From Lysinibacillus alkalisoli (GTDB taxonomy: Bacteria > Bacillota > Bacilli > Bacillales_A > Planococcaceae), in the NCBI RefSeq assembly GCF_014643595.1, contig NZ_BMJT01000010.1, positions 17,841-81,840 on the forward strand: DNA of 64,000 bases. The letters run 5' to 3'. The notes under the pieces were generated by a model. That model ran no database searches. It was not told where the DNA came from and saw nothing but the letters and a program-made list of their open reading frames with translations. The translations under genes and the position numbers were made by a program. Numbering within the stretch: the stretch's first letter is position 1; the number at the start of each line of letters is the position of its first letter. Below are positions 55,656-64,000 of this stretch, piece after piece.

Positions 55656-55940
55656 TTATTCAACAATTGCTAATACGTCTGATTCGCGTAAAATTAAGTA
55701 CTCTTGACCTTGGTATTTTACGATTTTACCTGCATATTCATCAAATAAGATTTGGTCGTCAACTTTAACGTCAAGTGAAACTCGTTCACCGCTTGGTAAC
55801 ATTACGCCATTTCCGACTGCAACAACTTTACCTTGTTGTGGCTTTTCCTTTGCAGTTTCAGTTAAAATTAAACCTGATGCAGTTTTTTCTTCTACCTCAA
55901 TTACTTCAATTACTAGACGATCACCTAATGGTTTTAACAA
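55656..55940 (-). CDS. groES: 10 kDa co-chaperonin GroES
   Basis: A 94-residue co-chaperonin: [11 protein letters not shown] at the start, the mobile loop around [21 protein letters not shown], and the end [20 protein letters not shown] reading from ATG 55982 would add 14 residues that span CIRCE. The TTG at 55940 has AGGAGG at the right distance and gives the family length. The CIRCE and promoter lie just upstream. Confidence 0.97.
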   Translation of the reverse strand: MLKPLGDRLVIEVIEVEEKTASGLILTETAKEKPQQGKVVAVGNGVMLPSGERVSLDVKVDDQILFDEYAGKIVKYQGQEYLILRESDVLAIVE

Positions 55941-55971
55941 GTGAAACAACCTCCTATAATAAATATCTTTT

Positions 55972-55998
55972 TTAGCACTCATTTAACAAGAGTGCTAA
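55972..55998. promoter_or_regulatory. CIRCE element (HrcA operator) of groESL
   Basis: TTAGCACTC-N9-GAGTGCTAA, an exact match to CIRCE, overlaps the start region of the groESL transcript. HrcA would repress it and heat shock would release it. Confidence 0.98.
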
Positions 55999-56008
55999 TA
56001 CAATTCTT

Positions 56009-56037
56009 ATAATATAAAACTTTATTTTCTTTTGCAA
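56009..56037 (-). promoter_or_regulatory. Sigma-A-type promoter of groESL
   Basis: On the minus strand TTGCAA (-35, 56032-56037) and TATTAT (-10, 56009-56014) are separated by 17 bases, directly upstream of CIRCE. Confidence 0.7.
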
Positions 56038-56095
56038 GCAAATTACTTCACTTTCTACTACAATAGAAAAGAGTTAGAGAGAAAGGACGTTTTTA

Positions 56096-56824
56096 ATGGA
56101 ACAAAACTATCATTATAAAAAACATTTCATCACAGCTATGCTAGTTATTGCTGTCTATGCTGTAGTCATGCAACTCTTACCCATACTTATTATTAAACCT
56201 GCTCAAACATTACTTGCCTCCACTACTATTAATCCTGGTGGTTTTTCCATTGTTATTTGTGCGCTCCTTGCGCTAGTTATTTGCCTATGGTTAACACGAG
56301 ATAAAGAGTACTGGGCCTCTGTATTCACTAAACCACGTGAACCATTTAGTACGGTTGTACTTTGGGGTGTGATTGGTTTTGTACTTGTATTAATCGGGCA
56401 GGGGTTGGCTGCTTTAATCGAAGTAAAGTTTTTAGGTATCCCAACAGGATCACAAAACACAGCAGATATTGTAGAAGCTGCTAAAGTAGCACCGAGTTTA
56501 TTATTAGTAGTGACTGTTATTGGCCCTATACTAGAAGAATTTGTATTTCGTCGTAGTATCTTTGGCGTATTATTAAAGCCAACAAATTACTTAATTGCTG
56601 CTTTAATTAGCTCACTTATGTTTGCTGTTATTCACCTTGAGTTTACCCATCTACTCGTTTATGCTGTATCTGGCTTTGTCTTCTCCTTTGTCTATTATAA
56701 GACACGTAGTATATGGACACCTATTATTGCCCATGTATTATTAAATAGCTTTGTTAGTATCGTAAACTTGAATGTTGATAAAATCGACATGATTCAACAA
56801 CAATGGATTATATGGTTTTACTAA
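56096..56824 (+). CDS. CPBP-family intramembrane metalloprotease
   Basis: A 242-residue membrane protein with about seven hydrophobic helices. The CPBP motif reads PILEEFVFRRSIFG, which is the EExxxR motif (about residues 144-150), and MFAVIHLEF holds the second conserved His. Such proteases process peptides or prenylated substrates within membranes. Its place beside groES matches B. subtilis YdiL. GAAAGGACG precedes the ATG. Confidence 0.88.
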   Translation: MEQNYHYKKHFITAMLVIAVYAVVMQLLPILIIKPAQTLLASTTINPGGFSIVICALLALVICLWLTRDKEYWASVFTKPREPFSTVVLWGVIGFVLVLIGQGLAALIEVKFLGIPTGSQNTADIVEAAKVAPSLLLVVTVIGPILEEFVFRRSIFGVLLKPTNYLIAALISSLMFAVIHLEFTHLLVYAVSGFVFSFVYYKTRSIWTPIIAHVLLNSFVSIVNLNVDKIDMIQQQWIIWFY

Positions 56825-56865
56825 AAAAGGTAGGGAACAAGTTACACACCTGTTCCCTACCTTTT
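56825..56865. terminator. Bidirectional terminator between the CPBP gene and tatC
   Basis: AAAAGGTAGGGAACA pairs with TGTTCCCTACCTTTT around an 11-base loop, with T runs on both sides. Confidence 0.92.
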
Positions 56866-56870
56866 ATTAG

Positions 56871-57698
56871 TTATTTTTCATTTTCAATCGCTTCTAGTTG
56901 CTCTTGTTGTTTAGCTAAAGCCTCTTCTACAATTCTTTGTTGCTCAAGCTCATACTCTTCTTTTTGACGAGCCTCTTCTGACTTCAAGTATTTGCGATAG
57001 CCATAACGGGCAACTACAATACTAATTTCATACAGAATAAATAAAGGCACCGTTACAATTAAATGTGAAAGTAATTCTGGTGGTGTAATAAGCGCTGCAA
57101 TAACAAACAGAACAAAATAAGCATATTTACGGAATTTTGTCATCCATGCGGGATTTAATAAACCAATACGTGATAAAAACAACATAATAATCGGTAATTG
57201 GAATAATAAACCGAATGGTATTGTAATGCGGAATAAGAATGAAAAGTAAGCTTCAATTCCTATCGTTTGTTGAATCTCCAAATCCGTTGATAATGCTGTC
57301 ATAAACTTCATCATATATGGAAATAAGATAAAGTAAGAGAAAGCTAAACCTGCTAAAAATAATAAAAAAGCATATGGAATATAGCTTAAAGTAGCTCGGC
57401 GTTCAACATCGCGTAAACCTGGACTAACAAAGGCCCAAATTTGATATAAAATAATCGGTGATGTAATAATCAACGATATCAAAAGTGTCATTTGTACATA
57501 AATCATCAGCGGTGCTGTCACATTGAAGGCATGCAACTGTAAATCATGCGTAGTGCTGGCATCCTGTAAATATTTAATCAAAGGTTTAGCTAAAAAAAAT
57601 GAGCCGATTAGACTCAAAACAAAGAAAACGGCGGAGATCACCAGCCGCTTTCGTAATTCTTCTATATGCTCAATCATAGTTAGTTCCTGTTGATTCAT
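56871..57698 (-). CDS. tatC: Twin-arginine translocase subunit TatC
   Basis: A 275-residue membrane protein with six helices. The start MIEHIEELRKRL is the family hallmark, and AFVSPGLRDVERRA and FRYAY-type loops follow. A charged C-terminal tail rich in Glu and Gln (about 245-275) is longer than in some relatives. It forms a two-component Tat translocase with the adjacent tatA and exports folded proteins. Confidence 0.96.
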   Translation of the reverse strand: MNQQELTMIEHIEELRKRLVISAVFFVLSLIGSFFLAKPLIKYLQDASTTHDLQLHAFNVTAPLMIYVQMTLLISLIITSPIILYQIWAFVSPGLRDVERRATLSYIPYAFLLFLAGLAFSYFILFPYMMKFMTALSTDLEIQQTIGIEAYFSFLFRITIPFGLLFQLPIIMLFLSRIGLLNPAWMTKFRKYAYFVLFVIAALITPPELLSHLIVTVPLFILYEISIVVARYGYRKYLKSEEARQKEEYELEQQRIVEEALAKQQEQLEAIENEK

Positions 57699-57714
57699 AC
57701 GTCAAACACCTAAC

Positions 57715-57909
57715 TTATTTAGTTAATTCTTTCTTTTCTTCGATTTTCTTCTTATCGTCATCGTCATCTGCTAACCCTTTTGTAGCATGTTTAAATTCAC
57801 GCAAGGTTGAACCAAAAGCTCTGCCTAACTCTGGTAACTTCTTAGGACCAAAAATTAATAGAGCAACAATGGCAATTAAAATAATACTACCTGGACCGAT
57901 TGGACCCAT
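57715..57909 (-). CDS. tatA: Twin-arginine translocase subunit TatA
   Basis: A 64-residue protein: one membrane helix ([25 protein letters not shown] with the FGPKKLPE motif), amphipathic helix and a charged Asp/Lys-rich tail. A GTG at 57918 gives three more residues, but the ATG at 57909 sits 7 bases after AGGAGGT. It precedes tatC by 16 bases. Confidence 0.95.
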   Translation of the reverse strand: MGPIGPGSIILIAIVALLIFGPKKLPELGRAFGSTLREFKHATKGLADDDDDKKKIEEKKELTK

Positions 57910-58004
57910 TACGGCCACCTCCTCGTATAATATATACTATTTTACCGCAAACCCTTACATTTAGCTAACGAATTTAATGTGAATATTTTACGTCTGTTTT
58001 ATAC

Positions 58005-58640
58005 CTATTCTTCTTGATTACGTATTAAATAAATTAGCGCCTGTAATTCTACCGACAAGTCAATGTTTAACACTTGCATGCGTTCTGGAACGTGAATACG
58101 CTCTGGTGTAAAATTTAAAATCCCCTTCGCTTCAATAGCTGCCAAACGATCAGCCATCATTTGTGCAGAGCGAGGTGAGACAGTGAGTATCGCCATTTCG
58201 GCTCCGTACTCTTGATATTTCTCTTCTAATAATTCTGGTGGATACACCGGAATATTACTAACTAATTTTCCTTCAATAGGTGCTTTTGAATCAAATGCAA
58301 CGACAATATGTGTATTATGGTTTTTTTGAAAATTATACTTTAATAAAGCACTACCTAAATTACCTACCCCAATTAATGCTACTTTTGATGGTTCTGCTTG
58401 GTCTAGTGTTTCACTAAAAAAAGCTAAAAGATGCTTTACATCATAACCATAACCTTTCTTACCTAACGCACCAAAATAAGAAAAATCTCGGCGAATGGTA
58501 GCAGAGTCAATTTTCATGGCTTCACTTAATTGTTGAGATGACACACGTTCCTGACCCTCATTCGCAAAATTTTGCAAAAATCGATAATAGAGAGGAAGAC
58601 GCTTAGTAGTTGCCTGTGGAATTTTCACTTCACTTTTCAC
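58005..58640 (-). CDS. rex: Redox-sensing repressor Rex
   Basis: A 211-residue repressor that senses NADH/NAD+. The N-terminal winged helix has [23 protein letters not shown]. The Rossmann domain (about 80-205) opens with [13 protein letters not shown]. It is the homologue of B. subtilis YdiH/Rex. The start is GTG, 8 bases after AGGAGG. It represses fermentation and respiratory genes under low NADH in its relatives. Confidence 0.97.
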   Translation of the reverse strand: MKSEVKIPQATTKRLPLYYRFLQNFANEGQERVSSQQLSEAMKIDSATIRRDFSYFGALGKKGYGYDVKHLLAFFSETLDQAEPSKVALIGVGNLGSALLKYNFQKNHNTHIVVAFDSKAPIEGKLVSNIPVYPPELLEEKYQEYGAEMAILTVSPRSAQMMADRLAAIEAKGILNFTPERIHVPERMQVLNIDLSVELQALIYLIRNQEE

Positions 58641-58765
58641 ACAATTTCCTCCTAAGTTACTTACAAATTGTTTTTATCTTACCTAATACATTGTTAAAAG
58701 TGAAGAGCTAACATTGCTATGCACAAAAACATCCTTTACACTTAACAATGAACAGAGGTGAAATC

Positions 58766-60697
<1,932 letters not shown>

Positions 60698-60708
60698 TTC
60701 AAAATAAC

Positions 60709-60742
60709 AACAGCAAACCAACATTCGCTGGTTTGCTGTTTT
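60709..60742. terminator. Terminator after the ABC-F gene
   Basis: AACAGCAAACCA and its complement form a 12-bp stem around an 8-base loop, followed by TTTT. Confidence 0.9.
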
Positions 60743-60844
60743 ATTTGGAAAGGGGATTATTTATTTTAACCAACAGGTAACGAACATGCTTTATTCATAT
60801 ATATTGGTCAAGTGTAAATTTTTTGTGAAGCGAAATACACAAAG

Positions 60845-61029
60845 TTATACACAAGAAGATTGTTTATATTTCAAGCTATCAACATAGTTATACACATTAT
60901 CCACAGAATAACTAGAAAAATTATTGACAAAATACCATACTACATGTAGTTTATCCACAAGTTATCCACAACCGGTGGATAAGTACATTTGTTCTAAAAG
61001 AATATTCTCATTTTACTGACTTATACACA
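60845..61029. other. DnaA-box cluster
   Basis: Seven 9-mers match the DnaA box in about 185 bases. Exact TTATCCACA: 60897, 60951, 60962. TTATACACA: 60845, 60888, 61021. Reverse-strand TTATCCACC: 60974-60982. Six are on one strand. Four are in back-to-back pairs (60888/60897 and 60951/60962). A similar cluster near the same gene (gcp/tsaD) is described in B. subtilis as an oriC-external DnaA-binding region, which I recall from published ChIP work. A role in controlling initiation is inferred. Confidence 0.85.
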
Positions 61030-61072
61030 AAAAAGACGTTTACAAGATATTAATATCTCATAAACGTTCTTT
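61029..61072 (-). terminator. Terminator after tsaD
   Basis: On the minus strand AAGAACGTTTATGAGATA pairs with TATCTTGTAAACGTCTT with small mismatches, then TTTT. Confidence 0.85.
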
Positions 61073-61074
61073 AC

Positions 61075-62100
61075 TTATTGTTCTACTAGCCAAGATTTTA
61101 ATGCCATACCTGGATTGCCATTCATATTGAGCGCTCCAAATTGTCGAGCCTTAAACATTTCACTCGCTGCTGCACCTATCATGGCAGCATTATCTGTGCA
61201 TAAGTGTAATGGTGGTACATAAAATGGTATACCCTCATTCTTAAAAGTGTGGGTTAAAGAGGCACGTAAACCTTTATTTGCTGAAACTCCACCAGCTGCA
61301 ATAACTTGCTTTACTTGATATTCTCTAGCTGCTCGTAATGTTTTTGCTGTTAATACTTCTACAACACTATCTTGAAAACCTTTAGCTACTGCCGACGCAT
61401 CAATTGATTCGCCTTTTTGTTGTAAATTATGCTGATAATTAATAACTGCTGACTTTAATCCACTAAAACTAAAATCATAACTATCCTCTTCTAACCATAC
61501 TCTTGGAAAATCAACAGCCTCTGTAGCCTCGTGTGCTAGACGGTCGATATGTGGCCCACCTGGGTAAGGTAAATGTAAAACCCGTGCTACTTTATCATAA
61601 GCTTCTCCTGCTGCATCATCTCTCGTCTCACCAATCACTTCAAATGAACCTGCATTCCTCATAAGTACAAGCTCTGTATGCCCACCTGAGACAACAAGAG
61701 CTAGTAAAGGAAATACCATAGGTTGCACCAATGCATTAGCATAAATATGACCTGCGATATGATGAACGCCTATCAATGGCAGTTGATGAGCAAAAGCAAA
61801 TGCTTTAGCTGCATTTATACCAATTAGTAATGCTCCCACTAAACCTGGGCCTTCTGTTACGGCTACTGCTGACAACTCCTTTGGTGCAAGTTGCGCGGTT
61901 TGTAATGCTTCTTCTATTACTAATGTAATTTGCTCCACATGATGACGTGATGCTACTTCTGGAACTACGCCACCAAACCTTTTATGGCTTTCGATTTGCG
62001 AGGCTACAATATTTGCCACAATTACTTTACCATCTTTAATAATTGCGGCTGCTGTCTCATCACAACTTGTTTCGATTGCTAATATATATTCATTATTCAT
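61075..62100 (-). CDS. tsaD: tRNA N6-adenosine threonylcarbamoyltransferase subunit TsaD
   Basis: About 341 residues, ASKHA fold. [12 protein letters not shown] at the N-terminus, HHVEQ and the metal motif HHIAGHIYA (about residues 109-117), and VVSGGHTEL. With TsaB, TsaE and TsaC it forms t6A on tRNAs that read ANN codons. The ATG at 62100 overlaps the rimI stop by one base. Confidence 0.97.
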   Translation of the reverse strand: MNNEYILAIETSCDETAAAIIKDGKVIVANIVASQIESHKRFGGVVPEVASRHHVEQITLVIEEALQTAQLAPKELSAVAVTEGPGLVGALLIGINAAKAFAFAHQLPLIGVHHIAGHIYANALVQPMVFPLLALVVSGGHTELVLMRNAGSFEVIGETRDDAAGEAYDKVARVLHLPYPGGPHIDRLAHEATEAVDFPRVWLEEDSYDFSFSGLKSAVINYQHNLQQKGESIDASAVAKGFQDSVVEVLTAKTLRAAREYQVKQVIAAGGVSANKGLRASLTHTFKNEGIPFYVPPLHLCTDNAAMIGAAASEMFKARQFGALNMNGNPGMALKSWLVEQ

Positions 62101-62549
62101 TATAATTTCACCCACATGACAAGAGCATCCTCTTGATTATCAGTATAATATGCTTTTCTAATACCACCATCTGAAAAGCCCATCTTTCGGTATAATTGTT
62201 GAGCGATATGATTCGATATCCTCACTTCCAAACTCATGTTTTCCATTCCATGTGCTTTTGCTGTGGCCATCGCTGCAGTCATAAGCCCTTCGCCAATTTT
62301 TTGGCCTCTATATGCTGGTAACACGGCTACATTTGTAATTTGAACATCACCTAACACCATCCACATACCACAAAAACCTACAATATTATCACTTTCACTA
62401 GCTAAAATATAATAGGCATATTGGTTTTCAGTCATCTCATAGTAAAACGAATCTTCCGTCCAAGGAGTCGGAAATGTCGCTTCTTCTATAGCATGTACAG
62501 CTTGCACATCTAAAATCGTCATTTTACGATAGCTGACTTTAGTTGTCAT
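62100..62549 (-). CDS. rimI: Ribosomal-protein-alanine N-acetyltransferase RimI
   Basis: A 149-residue GNAT acetyltransferase. The acetyl-CoA motif appears as [17 protein letters not shown] (RxxGxG/A). The characteristic start [20 protein letters not shown] and the C-terminal LYRKMGF are in place. It lies between tsaB and tsaD as in B. subtilis (ydiD). It overlaps tsaB by 11 bases. Confidence 0.93.
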   Translation of the reverse strand: MTTKVSYRKMTILDVQAVHAIEEATFPTPWTEDSFYYEMTENQYAYYILASESDNIVGFCGMWMVLGDVQITNVAVLPAYRGQKIGEGLMTAAMATAKAHGMENMSLEVRISNHIAQQLYRKMGFSDGGIRKAYYTDNQEDALVMWVKL

Positions 62550-63234
62550 AAGGCTGTTGCTCCTTCAACCAATTGGCCTCTGCTTCTGTAATACGTTTAT
62601 AAACAGGCACTAACTGATGTACGGCTTCAATCATTGGTAATGTCATTTGTTGAGCTAATAAAATAGCTTCTACTGCGCTAGGTAAGCTTTTAGCTGGTGG
62701 TGCTATTGTAGCTTTATCACCTAATATATTTTTAATTTGTTCTTCATATTTTATAGCATCCATACCTACAAAATTGACAGAAGCTTTATACGACTCTAAA
62801 CAGGCTATTACAGTTTCCATTGAATAATGCCCGTCATCCAATAAAGTTTCATTGCCTTGATAAATGGCTGCATAAACATTATTACGTCTAGCATCTATCA
62901 CTGGGCAGATAATTGTAGTCGAGTCGATATTGCTCGCTAAAATTTTTAAACTTGAAACTGGCACTACAGGAATTTGCAATGTCCATCCTAATGTTTTAGC
63001 AATGGTGACACCAATTCGCACACCTGTATAAGAACCAGGTCCAATCGACACAGCGATAGCATTAATAGCTTTAGGTTCTATATTAGCACGCTGTAATGCT
63101 TCTTCTATAGCAGGCATCGCTCCAATAGAGTGTGTTAGTTTAATATGTTGTTTGATTTCCACTAAAATTTCGTCATTATTCATTACAGCTACTGCAAGTG
63201 GAGCATTCGCTGTATCAATGCCTAACCATATCAT
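62539..63234 (-). CDS. tsaB: t6A biosynthesis subunit TsaB
   Basis: A 231-residue ASKHA-fold partner of TsaD. WLGIDTANAPLAVAV at the N-terminus and SIGPGSYTGVRIGVT in the middle are TsaB hallmarks. It has no catalytic activity of its own; it supports TsaD. The gene overlaps tsaE by 4 bases and rimI by 11. Confidence 0.95.
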   Translation of the reverse strand: MIWLGIDTANAPLAVAVMNNDEILVEIKQHIKLTHSIGAMPAIEEALQRANIEPKAINAIAVSIGPGSYTGVRIGVTIAKTLGWTLQIPVVPVSSLKILASNIDSTTIICPVIDARRNNVYAAIYQGNETLLDDGHYSMETVIACLESYKASVNFVGMDAIKYEEQIKNILGDKATIAPPAKSLPSAVEAILLAQQMTLPMIEAVHQLVPVYKRITEAEANWLKEQQPYDN

Positions 63235-63683
63235 CCCTTTAACTCCCTTAACATTTGTTCATATCTTATTCCTTTAGCTGTCAATATAAATTCCCTTGTA
63301 TTCATATCAACATAGCGTATGTCTATCTTTAAATACTCTACTGGTAAATCTTCCTCTATTAGATGAGCCCACTCAACTAGCGTTACAGCTTCTCCATAAA
63401 ATATCTCTTCCCAACCTAGATCCTCTTCACTATCTGCTAAACGATATACGTCAAGGTGATTAAATGTTAATCTCCCCTCATATTGTTTCATAATAGTAAA
63501 AGTAGGGCTACTTACAACTCTTTTTACGCCAATTCCTTTAGCAAAGGCCTTAGCAAACGTCGTTTTTCCAGCACCTAAATCGCCTTCCAGTAAAATCACA
63601 TCTTGTTTATGCACAAGTTTTGCGAGAGTGTGTGCAAATTTATTTGTCTCATCAACTGTAGTCATCACTTTTTTATATCGCAT
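63231..63683 (-). CDS. tsaE: t6A biosynthesis ATPase TsaE
   Basis: About 150 residues. P-loop LLEGDLGAGKTTFAKA, then SSPTFTIMKQYEG and HLDVYRL, the family fingerprints. It powers turnover of the TsaBD complex. The ATG at 63704 is in frame, but the ATG at 63683 follows GTGAGGGA at a proper distance and gives the family length. First gene of tsaE-tsaB-rimI-tsaD. Confidence 0.95.
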   Translation of the reverse strand: MRYKKVMTTVDETNKFAHTLAKLVHKQDVILLEGDLGAGKTTFAKAFAKGIGVKRVVSSPTFTIMKQYEGRLTFNHLDVYRLADSEEDLGWEEIFYGEAVTLVEWAHLIEEDLPVEYLKIDIRYVDMNTREFILTAKGIRYEQMLRELKG

Positions 63684-63758
63684 ATGAAAATCCCTCACAA
63701 ACATACATATTTTATATTCTTCTCTACAATTATACGTTAAGAAATTTGAAAAAGGCTA

Positions 63759-63794
63759 TAAAAAAAGAACATACTCAATGAAAAGAGTTGTTCT
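63759..63794 (-). terminator. Second terminator past tRNA-Asp
   Basis: On the minus strand AGAACAACTCTTTTCATTGAG-type arms close around AGAACA/TGTTCT, followed by TTTTTTT, before tsaE. Confidence 0.75.
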
Positions 63795-63809
63795 TTTAAA
63801 AATATCTAC

Positions 63810-63837
63810 AAAAAAACCCTTTAAGTAAATTAAAGGG
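63810..63837 (-). terminator. First terminator after tRNA-Asp
   Basis: On the minus strand CCCTTTAATTTACTTAAAGGG is a compact stem followed by TTTTTTT. With the hairpin at 63759 it forms a tandem terminator for the rRNA/tRNA operon. Confidence 0.88.
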
Positions 63838-63850
63838 ATAATATACAAAA

Positions 63851-63926
63851 TGGCGGTCCCGACCGGGATCGAACCGGCGATCTCCTGCGTGACAGGCAGG
63901 CATGTTAACCGCTACACCACGGGACC
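63851..63926 (-). tRNA. tRNA-Asp (anticodon GTC)
   Basis: The minus strand folds as a full tRNA: acceptor GGTCCCG with CGGGACC, anticodon arm CCTGC-CTGTCAC-GCAGG (anticodon GTC), T-arm CCGGTTCGATCCCGG, and an encoded CCA end. It follows a 5S rRNA on the same strand. Confidence 0.97.
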
Positions 63927-63934
63927 AAAAGTAT

Positions 63935-64000
63935 TGCCTAGCAACGTTCTACTCTCGCAGGACCTACGTCCAACTACCATCGACGCTAAAGAGCTTAACT
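63935..64000 (-). rRNA. 5S ribosomal RNA, 3' portion cut by the window edge
   Basis: The minus strand reads AGTTAAGCTCTTTAGCG, GATGGTAGTTGGACG, then CCTGCGAGAGTAGAACG and TTGCTAGGC, the conserved 3' half of 5S rRNA. Its 5' half lies beyond the window. With tRNA-Asp it marks the tail of an rRNA operon running in from the right. Confidence 0.95.

Noticed and set aside
60845..61029. Chromosomal or plasmid replication origin
   Set aside because: DnaA boxes are present, but dnaA, dnaN, a rep gene and a clear unwinding element are missing. A control cluster is more likely.

Overview
The window reads as a chromosomal stretch of a low-GC, endospore-former-type Firmicute (Bacillales). Evidence is Gram-positive lipoprotein signals, strong AGGAGG-type ribosome binding sites, a SAM-I riboswitch, a guanine riboswitch, CIRCE and Fur boxes, and gene order. 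The stretch from groEL through groES, a CPBP protease, tatC-tatA, rex, an ABC-F gene, tsaD, rimI, tsaB and tsaE matches the Bacillus subtilis ydiB-groEL neighbourhood, and guaA also lies nearby there. I lean to the Planococcaceae/Caryophanaceae side of the order, but the sequence alone does not settle the genus. I see no phage, insertion sequence, integrase or CRISPR array, so this is mostly core chromosome with a few accessory cassettes.

Layout. 1-3.6 kb: a Fur-boxed flavin reductase, two small unknown genes, and guaA behind a guanine riboswitch. 3.6-7.8 kb: a MoxR / DUF58 / transglutaminase operon. 7.9-11.9 kb: a copper-maturation cassette (nosL-like lipoprotein, nosD, nosL, nosY, nosF) without nosZ. 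12.1-14.4 kb: nadE and pncB. 14.5-17.0 kb: fetAB-like transporter genes followed by a proline-dehydrogenase-like protein that has lost active-site motifs. 17.1-20.0 kb: des-desK-desR, the membrane-fluidity thermosensor system. 20.2-25.7 kb: yitJ-like and metH methionine genes under a SAM-I riboswitch. 25.7-32.8 kb: hemY, a Sel1 protein, a YdcF-like protein, small secreted and unknown proteins, an acyl-CoA ligase, and sodA with an MntR-like box. 32.9-37.6 kb: a fatty-acid oxidation operon. 38-43.6 kb: copC/copD, AIM24, rtcB and a 5'-nucleotidase-family gene. 43.7-47.3 kb: phnDCEE with a possible PhoP box. 47.5-50.4 kb: an AraC regulator, a Fur-boxed siderophore-binding protein and an esterase. 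50.4-53.8 kb: a stress protein, a zinc-protein pair and a lyase/SDR pair. 53.9-63.7 kb: the conserved groEL-tsaE block. 63.8-64 kb: tRNA-Asp and the 3' end of a 5S rRNA on the minus strand.

Themes. Metal handling recurs: two clear Fur boxes, an MntR-like site at sodA, a nos-type copper delivery cassette, CopC/CopD and FetAB. The most useful items for follow-up are the nos accessory genes without a reductase, the degenerate proline-dehydrogenase-like protein beside fetAB, a shared inverted repeat in front of two acyl-CoA ligase genes, the MntR-like palindrome at sodA, and a seven-box DnaA cluster between the ABC-F gene and tsaD. No system in the window is clearly without precedent; the nos cassette and the proline-dehydrogenase-like protein come closest.
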